DNA of 64,000 nt, taken from the NCBI RefSeq assembly GCF_009756665.1, contig NZ_CP037953.1:2170001-2234000 (forward strand), given 5' to 3'. Each line of letters starts with the position of its first letter. The stretch's first letter is position 1. Below are positions 36,817 to 45,556 of the stretch, piece by piece. A program made the translations under genes and the position numbers. The notes under the pieces were generated by a model. That model was not told where the DNA came from and ran no database searches. It was given only the letters and a program-made list of their open reading frames with translations. This stretch comes from Permianibacter aggregans (GTDB lineage Bacteria > Pseudomonadota > Gammaproteobacteria > Enterobacterales > Permianibacteraceae).

Positions 36817-37299
36817 ATGGATCAGAACCTACCGGCCCGCGTTGCCGAAGAAATCGTTGCCTGGGATTTTGTTTTCCCGAATGACGCCAATCCCTATGGC
36901 TCAATGTTCGGTGGCAAATTGCTGGCGATCATGGATACCACCGCGGCGATTGCCGCGATTCGCTTTGCCGGCAAAACTGTTTCAACTGCGGCAGTAGAGG
37001 CTGTTGAATTTGTCCATCCAGTCGTGGTTGGCGATCGCTTGAAAACGACCGCTAAAGTGGTTTGGGTTGGCCGCAGTTCGATGATGGTTCGGGTCGATGT
37101 TTATGTCGATTTGGGCACGTCGTTCAAGCGCTGCACGCATGCACATTTTGCTATGGTGGCGTTTGATCAGCATCGCCGCCCGACCCCCGTGCCGGGCTTG
37201 CTGCGGGAAACGGCGGAAGATGAGAAAGCGTTTAAGCTGGCCGCATCGATTCGCGAGCAGGCGATCAAGCGCGCCAAGGATGAGAAGGCACAGTCGTAA
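36817..37299 (+). CDS. Acyl-CoA thioesterase (YciA-type hotdog fold)
   Basis: The 160-residue hotdog-fold protein hydrolyses acyl-CoA thioesters. The motif NPYGSMFGGKLLAIMDTTAAIAA contains the GG-K/D signature of the YciA/Acot family with its catalytic Asp. VEFVHPVVVGDRL and a late RPTPVPGL segment agree. It is cytoplasmic and probably multimeric. Chain-length preference is not predictable. The end converges with the diguanylate cyclase gene across a long hairpin. Confidence 0.88.
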   Translation: MDQNLPARVAEEIVAWDFVFPNDANPYGSMFGGKLLAIMDTTAAIAAIRFAGKTVSTAAVEAVEFVHPVVVGDRLKTTAKVVWVGRSSMMVRVDVYVDLGTSFKRCTHAHFAMVAFDQHRRPTPVPGLLRETAEDEKAFKLAASIREQAIKRAKDEKAQS

Positions 37300-37311
37300 C
37301 GTGTTTTAACC

Positions 37312-37350
37312 ACCCCCTGACCCCCTCCTTCCCAGGAGGGTTAGGGGGGT
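37312..37350. terminator. Probable bidirectional terminator hairpin
   Basis: ACCCCC (37312-37317) with GGGGGT (37345-37350) and CCCTCCT (37323-37329) with AGGAGGG (37334-37340) form a long hairpin with an internal loop and a TCCC apical loop. It lies between convergent thioesterase and diguanylate cyclase genes. T-rich stretches are short (AATTTT on plus; GTTAAAAC on minus). Confidence 0.5.
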
Positions 37351-37380
37351 AGAATTTTGAGAAATGCAATACAACGCGCA

Positions 37381-38907
37381 TCAATTGCCTGAGCTTTTCT
37401 CCGCCGGCCGCCGCTCAACCACCACGGTATTGCGCCCTTTGGTTTTCGCTTTGTACAGTGCGGTATCGGCGCGGGTATAAACGTCTCTTGGCACATCGTC
37501 GCTTTCGAATTCGGCGACACCAAACGAAATCGTCACCGGCAATGAATGCTTCTCGGCGAGCAGGGGTTGTGCCGCGATTTGTTCGCGCAATTTGTTGACG
37601 GTGATCTGCGCCTCCTGCAAACCGGTTTCCGGCATCAGCAGCACAAATTCTTCGCCGCCATGACGCGCGACGAAATCCGATTCACGAATGGCGCCAGTCA
37701 GGATTTGCGCGACCTGTTTCAGAATTGCGTCGCCGGCCATATGGCCATGCATATCGTTGATGCGTTTGAAGTGATCGATATCGCCGATGGCCAGCGCCAG
37801 CTTGTGCCGGTAACGGCGCCAACGGTTGTATTCCTGCGTCAATCGCTCGTGATAGGCATGGCGATTCGGCATGCGGGTCAGCGCATCGGTGTTGGCGCGG
37901 TGACGCTGTTCACTCAAGTTTTCGCGCAAGCGCGCGGCTTCATCTTCGGTGGCGCGCAGTTGTTCGCGCAGCAGCAGCAAATCCTGTTCATTCTGTTGCA
38001 GCCGCTGCTGTTGATTCAGCTGATAACTGTCGACCCGTTTGATGATGTTATCGATCTGCTGGTCGATGCCGACTTGCAATTCTTTCAAGTCCTTGGCGTC
38101 ACGCAACTGTACCCGCAAGGCGCTCATGTGCTGGTGCATGTCCTGCTGCAATTGCTGGCCATCGCTGCCCTCTTCCTGCTGTCGGTTTTGCGAGCTGTCG
38201 AGAAACAACTGCACCTTGCTCAGACGAGCATTCAATTGAGTCAGAAATTGTTCGAACTGAGCCTGTTCTATGCTGCTGGCATCAAGCAGCGTTTCGGCGA
38301 GCTGGCCAATCGCTTCCGGCAGCTCTTCAATATCATGCAATTGTTCCAGCCGGGCTTTGATTTGTTCCAGCGCGTCGCGATGTTGCTCCGGCAGCTTGAC
38401 GTTGGCCAGCACCCGCAACAGCGGCTCGGTCAAATCAGCGCCGGACATCGGCGCCATTGCGCCATTGCTGGCGCCATCGCTTTTACCGAACCAGCGGCCA
38501 AACAGCGATTGGCTTTTCGGCCACTTCATACAGGCTTTGACAATGCCGGCAGCCATCGCTTCGCTATTGTCCGGCGGCCGGCGTTGCAGCTGGGCAAATG
38601 CTTCAGCCACCGGTTCCGGCAGGCGCTGTCCGGCAAAGGCATTGAGCAATTCGGTCGGGTTCAGTGAGGCACGCAGACGCAAACTGGTTTCATCGCCAAT
38701 CTCGCGCAGAATATCGGTAACGGTTTCGACATCGGCCTGGACGGCCTCGATATCACCGCCCTCGCGGATGGTTTTGCGCAGCCGGTTCAAGGCTTCATCC
38801 AGCCGGGTATGCACCCCACTGGCGGCCAGGCTGACTTTGATCAGCGCCCGGCGCAGCAGCTCTTCGTGACCGCTGTTGGCCTCGGCGCCATTCCCCAAAC
38901 GATTCAT
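37381..38907 (-). CDS. Diguanylate cyclase (GGDEF domain)
   Basis: Makes cyclic di-GMP from two GTP. The 508-residue soluble protein has a helical N-terminal half with Gln/Leu-rich coiled-coil character (about 165-335) and a C-terminal GGDEF domain (about 340-500). The active-site motif is GGEEF (417-421). An R-x-x-D inhibitory site (RESD, 408-411) lies five residues before it, so product inhibition is expected. No membrane segment or known sensor domain was recognised at the N-terminus. It starts three bases after the EEP gene ends, so the pair is an operon. Confidence 0.92.
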   Translation of the reverse strand: MNRLGNGAEANSGHEELLRRALIKVSLAASGVHTRLDEALNRLRKTIREGGDIEAVQADVETVTDILREIGDETSLRLRASLNPTELLNAFAGQRLPEPVAEAFAQLQRRPPDNSEAMAAGIVKACMKWPKSQSLFGRWFGKSDGASNGAMAPMSGADLTEPLLRVLANVKLPEQHRDALEQIKARLEQLHDIEELPEAIGQLAETLLDASSIEQAQFEQFLTQLNARLSKVQLFLDSSQNRQQEEGSDGQQLQQDMHQHMSALRVQLRDAKDLKELQVGIDQQIDNIIKRVDSYQLNQQQRLQQNEQDLLLLREQLRATEDEAARLRENLSEQRHRANTDALTRMPNRHAYHERLTQEYNRWRRYRHKLALAIGDIDHFKRINDMHGHMAGDAILKQVAQILTGAIRESDFVARHGGEEFVLLMPETGLQEAQITVNKLREQIAAQPLLAEKHSLPVTISFGVAEFESDDVPRDVYTRADTALYKAKTKGRNTVVVERRPAEKSSGN

Positions 38908-38910
38908 TCC

Positions 38911-39723
38911 TCAGGCATTCCGGATTTTTGCAGCGACCGGTGCGAGCGGGCTTCTGTGGCTCGCTTCTCCTAATTGCACCAACGCCGGTACCTCGATTTC
39001 CATGGCAACGGGCAGGTGATCAGAATAGCAGTACGGCAGCACTTCTACGGCGGAAATGTTTAAATTTTCACCAACCAAAATGTGATCCAGTTGGCGATTT
39101 GGACGCCAACTGGGAAACGTCGACAAATCCGGCGGCAAACCTTTCAGCGGTCTGCCGATATGCTCGAAGCAGCGCGTGATCTCCTCGGCCTCACAATTGG
39201 TGTCGCCCATCAACACCAGATATTCCCTGTCCTTGACCTGGTCAGCCAGGTAGCGAAGCTGCTGCAAGCGCGCCCGTTTGCCCAGCGACAAATGCATCGC
39301 GACCACGGTAATGGTGTGCTCGCTACTGCCGATTTGCACTTCAATCGCGCCGCGACCCGGGATCAGGCCCGGCAGCCGATGCTCTTCAACCTTGGCCACC
39401 CGATGCCGGCTCAGCAGGCCATTGCCATGCTGACCGAGCTGGGCAAGATTACGAGTGCGCTGGCCATGCCAGTACGGAAAGCCGGCCATATCGGCCAGGT
39501 ATTCGACCTGGTTGAGAAAGCCGGAGCGCAAGGAGCCGCCGTCGGCTTCCTGAATGGCGACGACATCAAACGCCGTCATCAGGCCGGCAATGCGGCGCAG
39601 ATTCGACGGCGATGCCCGGTGTGGCAGCAAATGGCGCCAACCACGGGTCACGTAATCGGAGGCACTTTCGGTTTGAATGCCGCACTGAATATTCCAGCTC
39701 AGCAGGCGTAGGGTTTGATTCAT
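38911..39723 (-). CDS. Endonuclease/exonuclease/phosphatase family protein
   Basis: The 270-residue protein has the full set of EEP-fold catalytic motifs: RLLSWNIQCG, AIQEADGGS, GNGLLSRH, VVAMHLSLG, LMGDTNCEAEE, RQLDHILVG and YSDHLPVAMEI. These contain the Asn, Glu, Asp/Asn and His residues of Mg-dependent phosphodiesterases in this superfamily (DNase I, sphingomyelinase, phosphatases). No signal peptide is visible, so it should be cytoplasmic. The substrate is unknown. It is encoded directly upstream of the diguanylate cyclase. The 151-base region before it (39724-39874) shows nothing I can name. Confidence 0.88.
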   Translation of the reverse strand: MNQTLRLLSWNIQCGIQTESASDYVTRGWRHLLPHRASPSNLRRIAGLMTAFDVVAIQEADGGSLRSGFLNQVEYLADMAGFPYWHGQRTRNLAQLGQHGNGLLSRHRVAKVEEHRLPGLIPGRGAIEVQIGSSEHTITVVAMHLSLGKRARLQQLRYLADQVKDREYLVLMGDTNCEAEEITRCFEHIGRPLKGLPPDLSTFPSWRPNRQLDHILVGENLNISAVEVLPYCYSDHLPVAMEIEVPALVQLGEASHRSPLAPVAAKIRNA

Positions 39724-39874
39724 GCGTTACTACAGTGGCTTACGTTCGGGAACATACCGGTGTTCTCCCACAGCATAGTCATGCCAAGACCGCAAACAAT
39801 GTGAAAAGTGCAACAAACTACAATCAGAAACGCTTTTTTCATACCGAGTCCTGCTGATATTCGCCGGATCATCG

Positions 39875-41275
39875 TCATGGCTGGCGCGAATACCGGTAAA
39901 CCTGATCGTTGCTCTGCAACTGCAGGCGGGGCGGCTGGTTGCCGTCCGCTGTCATGAAGCGTAGTTCAACCGGAATCTCTTTGAAGTAAAACTCGGATGC
40001 GCTTTTGGCATAGACAAAGGTTTCCCGTATCCGCTCGCCATCCTGGTTCAGCTCCTGATAGAACAGCTTGCCTTCGCGAATACTGAAGCGCAGTCGATTG
40101 TCTTGCGGGTCGTCGTCATTCAGATAGGTGCCGACATAGCGCTGCAGAACCTCCGGCGCCAGGCTGACCGGTTTCGGCTGGCTGAAATCCGGCAGCGGCA
40201 GCCCGGTGCCAAGCAGGTGCAAGGCCACTTGCTGCAGTTCGTCTTCGGCCACCGCGTTGCTCAGCAATACCACGGCCAGTTTCGACTGGGGATTGAAGCC
40301 GACGAAAGCCTGATAACCAACGGCTTCACCGCCGTGGTAGTAAATTGGTTGCTGCTGATGCCAGCGAATTTTCCAGCCGAGGCCCGTGCCTTGTTGTTCG
40401 CTATCGGCGATTGGAAAAGGCTGCATCGTCAGCGCAAAAACATCGGCCATTGGCGAGCTTTCCGGATGCAGGTGTGCTTGCAGCCAGCGCACCAGATCGG
40501 CGGTGCTCGAATAAAGACCGCCAGCGCCGTAACGCCACGTCGGTGTCGACAACTGGGCGCCCGCAATCGGCGTCATGTCATGATGGGGCGTTGCCAAGGC
40601 CTGTTGCTGGGCCGGGCTCAGTTGATAGCCGGTGTCGGCCATCGCCAACGGTGCGGTCACTCGCTCGGCAATCAGCTGCGGAAAGGGCTGGCCGCTGTGT
40701 CGCTCCAGCAGCAGCGCCAGCAAGGTCATGCCGGCATTGGAGTACTGGTAATGCTGACCAAACGGGGTTTGGTAAGGGAAACTCGCCACTTGCTCCAGAA
40801 ACCGCGTTGGCGCGTTATCGCCATGAGCCTCAAGCCCGGCAAAATCGCGCGGTAAACCTGCTGTGTGGGTGGCCAGGTGGCGCAGCGTCATCGTGGTACC
40901 GGCCACATCGGGCACGCGAAACCCTTCCGGCAGCAGGGCGTTGACCGGCGTTTCCAATTTCAATTCGCCACGCAGCACCCGCTCGGCAAACAGGCTGGCG
41001 TTAAATAACTTGGTTAGCGAACCGACCGCGAACAGACTCTGGGGGTCGAGATGCTTATCAACCGACAAACGGCCGTAGCTGAAGTAATGGGCGCCGTGTT
41101 GATTGATCAGCGCTACCGAGATGCCGGGGCGATAGCCGTTGTCGACCGCATCGCGAACGTTCGCTTTGACCGGTTCCGGCAAGGATTCGACAGTGTTCAG
41201 ATCGTAACGGTCTTGGCAGGCGCTGATCAGCACCAGCAGTGGTAAAACAAAAATCCAGGGCGAGCGAACGGGCAT
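39875..41275 (-). CDS. Serine hydrolase, beta-lactamase (class C)/D-peptidase family, lipoprotein
   Basis: The 466-residue protein belongs to the penicillin-binding/class C beta-lactamase fold. The nucleophile motif is S-L-T-K in FAVGSLTKLF, the tyrosine motif is Y-S-N in YQYSNAGM, and the third motif is H-G-G in YYHGGEAVGYQ. A C-terminal domain with YVGTYLNDDD follows, common in LACTB-like and esterase members. The N-terminus ends in LISAC, a lipobox, so it is a lipoprotein. The start at 41275 has GGAG upstream; an upstream ATG at 41290 is possible. Activity could be esterase, D-aminopeptidase or other. Confidence 0.85.
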   Translation of the reverse strand: MPVRSPWIFVLPLLVLISACQDRYDLNTVESLPEPVKANVRDAVDNGYRPGISVALINQHGAHYFSYGRLSVDKHLDPQSLFAVGSLTKLFNASLFAERVLRGELKLETPVNALLPEGFRVPDVAGTTMTLRHLATHTAGLPRDFAGLEAHGDNAPTRFLEQVASFPYQTPFGQHYQYSNAGMTLLALLLERHSGQPFPQLIAERVTAPLAMADTGYQLSPAQQQALATPHHDMTPIAGAQLSTPTWRYGAGGLYSSTADLVRWLQAHLHPESSPMADVFALTMQPFPIADSEQQGTGLGWKIRWHQQQPIYYHGGEAVGYQAFVGFNPQSKLAVVLLSNAVAEDELQQVALHLLGTGLPLPDFSQPKPVSLAPEVLQRYVGTYLNDDDPQDNRLRFSIREGKLFYQELNQDGERIRETFVYAKSASEFYFKEIPVELRFMTADGNQPPRLQLQSNDQVYRYSRQP

Positions 41276-41333
41276 GGTGTTGGTCTCCATGAGGTCGGTG
41301 AAAAAAGGGAACTGGCGGGAAACTTAAGGCGCG

Positions 41334-41579
41334 CTACTCGAGCAGCACATCGTCATCGTCAGCGTTGGTGCCGTTATCGGCTTGAAAAGCGAGAATATCG
41401 CCGGGCTGGCATTGCAAGGCCAGACACAAAGCGCTCAGAGTTTGAAAACGAATGCCTTTGACCTTGCCGGTTTTCAGCAGCGACAGATTGGTCATCGAAA
41501 TGCCGACCTGTTCCGACAGCTCGGTCAGCGACATTTTGCGTTTGGCCATGACCACATCGAGGTTGACAATAATCGCCAT
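41334..41579 (-). CDS. XRE-type helix-turn-helix regulator (YozG-like)
   Basis: Small DNA-binding protein of about 81 residues. Pattern: MAIIVNLDVVMAKRKMSLTELSEQVGISMTNLSLLKTGKVKGIRFQTL-type Cro/C1 helix-turn-helix with the typical L-x2-L-x-Q-x-G-I-S turn, and an acidic C-terminal tail (DDDDVLLE). The start at 41579 has AGGTG upstream. It begins seven bases after the DUF2975 stop; that pairing of a DUF2975 membrane protein with an XRE regulator is common (YoaS/YozG in Bacillus). Confidence 0.85.
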   Translation of the reverse strand: MAIIVNLDVVMAKRKMSLTELSEQVGISMTNLSLLKTGKVKGIRFQTLSALCLALQCQPGDILAFQADNGTNADDDDVLLE

Positions 41580-41586
41580 GGCGCAC

Positions 41587-42249
41587 CTAAACAAACGATT
41601 CGTTTTCGGTCTTCAGCTGGCTGCCCAGCCGGAACACTTCCGCTATCGCCAGCAACAGCAAACCGAACCACAGCGGCATCAGGTCGACCGGCAACTGCAA
41701 CAGTACCGTCGGTAGCGAACCTTCCGGTGCCGACCAGGGCGCCGCCAGCAGCTGCGCGTTCGGCAGCTGCAGATGCTGCAAAATGAAGCGCTGATATAGC
41801 CAGCCTTGCAGCAGCTGGTAGGGCGTGACGGTCATCACCAGCAAGGCCAGATAACGCAGCCGCCGGTAATTGTCGGCGTTGAATGGCGTTGCCGTGCGCA
41901 CCGATGCCACCAGCGCGCGCAGCAACCACAGCACCGCGCCAATCAGCAACAACACGGCGAAGGCGTCGATGGTTTTCAGCACCAGATAATCAAATCGATC
42001 CGAGGCAAACTGAAGCTGTCCCTGATCGACCTGCAGCGTTACGTCTTGCAACCGAGGGTTTGTTACCTCGATGGCATAGTTTTCGGTGCCGGGGTCGATG
42101 GCAATCGGCCAGCTGCTGAGCAGCGGTTCATCGTCATAAGCGATAGTGACCAGCAGCGTCGCCGCAAAAAGCAGGCCGGTCGCCAAGGTCAGCAGCAAGC
42201 CGAGATTAATGCTCCAGGCCAGCACTCGGAGCGGGGTGTTTTGCAGCAC
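41587..42249 (-). CDS. DUF2975 family membrane protein
   Basis: Inner-membrane protein of 220 residues with about four hydrophobic segments (about 12-38, 90-115, 128-150, 185-205). The C-terminal LLLLAIAEVFRLGSQLKTENE matches the conserved end of DUF2975, a family of unknown function. It is encoded upstream of, and nearly touching, the XRE regulator, and the two probably work together in sensing or self-regulation. An AT-rich stretch (about 42300-42345) upstream is a likely promoter area. Confidence 0.82.
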   Translation of the reverse strand: MLQNTPLRVLAWSINLGLLLTLATGLLFAATLLVTIAYDDEPLLSSWPIAIDPGTENYAIEVTNPRLQDVTLQVDQGQLQFASDRFDYLVLKTIDAFAVLLLIGAVLWLLRALVASVRTATPFNADNYRRLRYLALLVMTVTPYQLLQGWLYQRFILQHLQLPNAQLLAAPWSAPEGSLPTVLLQLPVDLMPLWFGLLLLAIAEVFRLGSQLKTENESFV

Positions 42250-42368
42250 AGTGGAACCCAGTCAGGCAATCGTTGTGGTGAAAAGATAGCCAACCGGATA
42301 ACGCAAATCAATATATTTTTTACGTTTTACATAAAATAATGAATGCTGAGGGCAAATTCAGGGCGATA

Positions 42369-42394
42369 AAAAAGCGGCCTGAAGGCCGCTTTTT
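42369..42394 (-). terminator. Rho-independent terminator of the cytochrome c4 gene
   Basis: On the minus strand, AGCGGCC and GGCCGCT with a four-base loop, flanked by A5 and T5-6 runs, form a textbook terminator 14 bases after the cytochrome stop. The flanking A and T runs may allow it to act on both strands. Confidence 0.85.
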
Positions 42395-42407
42395 CGATGG
42401 CAGGCTT

Positions 42408-43031
42408 TTAGTGCAGGCCAACCAGATAATGCGCCAATGCTTCGATCTGGGCATCGGTCAGGTTTTTCGCCGCGCCGCGCATCATGCCGTTCGGGTCGTT
42501 CTGACGCTTGCCGTCGCGGAACGCCTTCAGCTGGGCAATGGTGTAGTCGACATGCTGGCCACCGAGAGCTGGAAACTTCGCTGAAGGCATGCCTTTGCCG
42601 TCCGGACCGTGGCAGGCGGTGCAGGCCGGCACGCCGGTCTTGACGTCGCCGCCGCGATAGAGCTTGCCACCGAGCTCGACATACTGCGGCTTGACGCCGG
42701 CGTATTGAATCGATTGGCTGGCGTAGTAAGCGGCCAAATCCGCCATATCGGCTTCGCTCAGCGGCGCCGCCATCGGCGACATCGACGGCTCGAAACGGCC
42801 GACTTTGCCCTGCGTTTCCATGCCTTTCTTGAATTCTTTCAGCTGCTTCAGCAGGTAGCTTTCATGTTGGCCAGCCAGCTTTGGCCACATGGCATTGACG
42901 CTATTGCCATCCGGACCATGGCAGGCGGCGCAGGTGGCGGCCTTGGATTTGCCGGCGGCGGCATCGCCCGCCAACACAGCACCGTTTCCGGCAAGAAGTA
43001 CAGCAGCCAGTACAAGCAATTTCTTCATCAT
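42408..43031 (-). CDS. Diheme cytochrome c4
   Basis: Periplasmic electron-transfer protein of 207 residues. A signal peptide (about 1-21, ending LAG) is followed by two homologous class I cytochrome c domains, each with a C-x2-C-H heme site (CAACH and CTACH), followed by conserved GPDG, and axial methionines in SPMAAP and NGMMRG regions. The layout matches cytochrome c4, which delivers electrons to terminal oxidases. It is divergent from engB, the same arrangement as in pseudomonads. Confidence 0.95.
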   Translation of the reverse strand: MMKKLLVLAAVLLAGNGAVLAGDAAAGKSKAATCAACHGPDGNSVNAMWPKLAGQHESYLLKQLKEFKKGMETQGKVGRFEPSMSPMAAPLSEADMADLAAYYASQSIQYAGVKPQYVELGGKLYRGGDVKTGVPACTACHGPDGKGMPSAKFPALGGQHVDYTIAQLKAFRDGKRQNDPNGMMRGAAKNLTDAQIEALAHYLVGLH

Positions 43032-43175
43032 GATTTCCCAAACTCGGGTGCGGCAACATTCAAGAGTAGCCGGTCGGCAGTGCTACACTGGCCGCCCGGC
43101 GAAAAAACCGCGCAATTATACATAGAATGTGCGGGAATCGCGCACCTTAAAAATCAACCGGAGTGCCCTCCCCGC

Positions 43176-43769
43176 ATGGATTACCGTCAGGCGCATTTTC
43201 AACTGAGCGCCCCGAACCGTCACCTGCTGCCGCCCGACAAGGGCATCGAAGTCGCCTTCTCCGGCCGCTCCAATGCCGGCAAAAGCTCGGCCCTGAACGC
43301 CCTGACCGGTCAGAGCAACCTGGCCCGCACCTCAAAAACGCCCGGTCGCACCCAGTTGATCAACCTGTTTGCCTTGGACGACGAACGCCGGCTCGTCGAT
43401 CTGCCCGGTTATGGCTATGCCAAGGTATCGCATACCCTGCGCGACGATTGGCAACAGAATCTCGCCGATTATCTGTTTCACCGCCAAGCGCTGAAAGGCA
43501 TCGTGCTGTTGATGGATATCCGCCACCCGTTCACCGAGCACGACGAGGTGCTGCTCGATTTGGCCGAGAAAACCAAAAAGCCGGTGCATTGCGTGCTGAC
43601 CAAAGCCGACAAACTGAAATTCGGCGCCCGCAAAACCGCACTGCTGACCGCCCAAAAGCAATTGGCCGGCAAGCCGGAATGCTCGGTGCAATTATTTTCC
43701 GCGACGGAAAAAATCGGCATTGAGGATCTGGCCGCAAAGCTCGATCAATGGTTCTTGCTTGCTGAGTGA
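43176..43769 (+). CDS. engB: Ribosome biogenesis GTP-binding protein EngB (YihA/YsxC)
   Basis: Small GTPase needed for 50S assembly, 197 residues. G1 is GRSNAGKSS, G2 region KTPGRTQ, G3 LVDLPGYGYAKV (D-x-P-G), G4 TKAD and G5 FSATEKIG, all typical of EngB. The start at 43176 gives normal length; an in-frame extension far upstream runs antisense to the cytochrome gene and is not coding. The Shine-Dalgarno (GGAG) is rather distant. Confidence 0.95.
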   Translation: MDYRQAHFQLSAPNRHLLPPDKGIEVAFSGRSNAGKSSALNALTGQSNLARTSKTPGRTQLINLFALDDERRLVDLPGYGYAKVSHTLRDDWQQNLADYLFHRQALKGIVLLMDIRHPFTEHDEVLLDLAEKTKKPVHCVLTKADKLKFGARKTALLTAQKQLAGKPECSVQLFSATEKIGIEDLAAKLDQWFLLAE

Positions 43770-43905
43770 ACGTTCGCGCTTTTCCTGAATCGGTCATTCA
43801 GCGGACGAAGCGCTAGTTCTGTCGCCAGTAACGATGATTCAAGTCCAGTGCTGATTGACAGTCGTAGCGCTGATCGCTAGTTTGCGAAACCTCGACATAC
43901 ATGGA

Positions 43906-44592
43906 ATGTACCCGCCAGTGATTAGCGTCAGCAGTCTGGTTAAACGGTATCGCATGGGTGACAGTGAAGTCACCGCTCTGGATGGCATCTCGCTCGACAT
44001 CGCCGCTGGCGAATACGTCGCCATCATGGGGCCGTCCGGTTCCGGCAAATCCACCTTGATGAATGTGCTCGGCTGTCTCGACAAGCCCGATGCTGGTATT
44101 TATCGCCTGGCCGACGCCGATGTCGCCGGTCTCGATGATGATGCGCTATCAGCGGTGCGCAATCGCGATATCGGTTTTGTTTTCCAGGGCTTCCATCTGC
44201 AGGCGCGGCGCAGCGCTGAAGAGAATGTTGCGCTGCCATTGCGTTACGCCAATATCGACAAAAACGAAGCGCAGAAGCGCGCTCGTGAAATGCTGGAACG
44301 GGTCGGTCTTGGTCACCGGTTGCATCATCGACCGAATGAATTATCCGGCGGCCAGCGTCAGCGCGTGGCGATTGCCCGGGCGCTGATCAATCAACCGAAA
44401 GTAATCTTCGCTGACGAGCCGACCGGCAACCTCGACAGTCGCACCTCCGAAGAAATCATGAACCTGTTTGATGAACTGAATGGGCAAGGCCAAACACTGG
44501 TGCTGGTCACCCATGAGGACGATATCGCGCGTCGAGCGGCGCGCATTATCCGGATGCGCGATGGTCGCATTCAGGAGGACCGCCGTGCGTAA
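43906..44592 (+). CDS. ABC transporter ATP-binding protein (MacB/LolD type)
   Basis: The 228-residue ATPase drives a MacB/FtsX-class permease. Walker A is GPSGSGKST, the Q-loop region is FVFQGFHLQ, the signature is LSGGQRQRVAIARAL and Walker B is VIFADEPTGNLD, followed by the H-loop VTHEDD. Close relatives are LolD and the ATPase part of MacB. The start was set at 43906; a GTG at 43918 is also possible. It is first of five overlapping genes. The cognate permease is the fifth (47735-48970), with three adaptors between them. Confidence 0.93.
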   Translation: MYPPVISVSSLVKRYRMGDSEVTALDGISLDIAAGEYVAIMGPSGSGKSTLMNVLGCLDKPDAGIYRLADADVAGLDDDALSAVRNRDIGFVFQGFHLQARRSAEENVALPLRYANIDKNEAQKRAREMLERVGLGHRLHHRPNELSGGQRQRVAIARALINQPKVIFADEPTGNLDSRTSEEIMNLFDELNGQGQTLVLVTHEDDIARRAARIIRMRDGRIQEDRRA

Positions 44593-45556
44593 ATTGCCGT
44601 TGTTATTGCTGGCATTACCATGCCTTGCCGAGCAGCCGAGTTTATTGATCACCGGTCAAGTGGCGGCCCGTGAAGCGCAGTATTTCATCGTGCCGCGCAG
44701 CGATAGCTGGCAGCAACAAATCAAGTGGTTGGCCGCCGAAGGGCAAGTGGTGCAGCCGGGTGAGCCAGTGCTGATTTTCGACGCCGCCAATTTGCAGGCC
44801 GATATTCGGCAAAAAGAAGCTGAGTTGCGCGCCGCTGAACAAAAAGCTCAGGAAGAAAATCTGAAACGAAATCAGGAATTATTGAAAGCCCAGCACGAGT
44901 TGACGCAAGCAAAACTCGCACAACAAAAAGCCGAAGTCGACGCCCGTGTGCCGGCTGAACATTTAAGCCGGTTCCAGTACGAGCAATATCAATTCGCCTT
45001 GCGCAAAGCCGAACACCTGGTGCAGCAAGCCGAATTGAATCTGCGTAACAAGGAAAAGGAAGTCGCCGTTGAGGCGCGCAAACAAAAACTGGATGTTCGG
45101 CGCATCGAAAGTGATTTGCAGCACAAGCGTGAGCAATTAGCCGGCATGGAGCTGAAAGCCGAGCGCGCTGGTGCCGTCATGCATGGCCGTCATCCCTGGA
45201 ACGGCACCAAGCTGACGCCGGGCGCCAATGTTCAACCTGGCTGGATCATCGCCGAAATTCCCAATCGCGACTCCTTGCAAGTGCAGGCCTGGGTGCACGA
45301 AGTCGATGCACCGAAGTTGATCAATAACGCTCCTGTCAGTTTGCGTCTCGACGCCAATCCGAACTTGCGCCTGCAGGGGCAAATTCGCCGTATCGGCCAG
45401 CAGGCAGAGAAGCGTCAGAACTGGGGTGATGCCAAGTATCTGGAGATCTGGGTGGAACTGGCGCCGGATACGCCGCTTGAACGGTTGACGCCGGGCATGA
45501 GTGTACTGGTCGATATGCCGCTCAATCGTGGTGAAGCACTTGGAGCAGCGCCATGA
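44585..45556 (+). CDS. HlyD/MacA-like periplasmic adaptor 1
   Basis: Membrane-fusion (adaptor) protein of 323 residues. It has a Sec signal (MRKLPLLLLALPCLA), a lipoyl half-motif (VVQPGEPVLIFDAANLQADI), a long coiled-coil hairpin rich in K, E, Q and A (about 65-205), the second lipoyl half, and a beta-barrel with VQAWVHEVDAPKLINN and a late LTPGMSVLVDMPL. The GTG start at 44585 has an excellent AGGAGG site and overlaps the ATPase gene by eight bases. It lacks the lipobox seen in the two following adaptors. The role would be to connect the inner-membrane ABC permease to the periplasm or an outer-membrane channel. Confidence 0.85.
   Translation: MRKLPLLLLALPCLAEQPSLLITGQVAAREAQYFIVPRSDSWQQQIKWLAAEGQVVQPGEPVLIFDAANLQADIRQKEAELRAAEQKAQEENLKRNQELLKAQHELTQAKLAQQKAEVDARVPAEHLSRFQYEQYQFALRKAEHLVQQAELNLRNKEKEVAVEARKQKLDVRRIESDLQHKREQLAGMELKAERAGAVMHGRHPWNGTKLTPGANVQPGWIIAEIPNRDSLQVQAWVHEVDAPKLINNAPVSLRLDANPNLRLQGQIRRIGQQAEKRQNWGDAKYLEIWVELAPDTPLERLTPGMSVLVDMPLNRGEALGAAP

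Noticed and set aside
37546-38667. 373-codon open frame on the plus strand
   Set aside because: It is antisense to the diguanylate cyclase, whose GGEEF and RxxD motifs are intact. The hydrophobic-looking product is the usual complement of a Gln/Leu-rich coiled coil.
42609-43175. Upstream in-frame extension of engB
   Set aside because: The extension is antisense to the cytochrome c4 gene and lacks family similarity; EngB begins at 43176.
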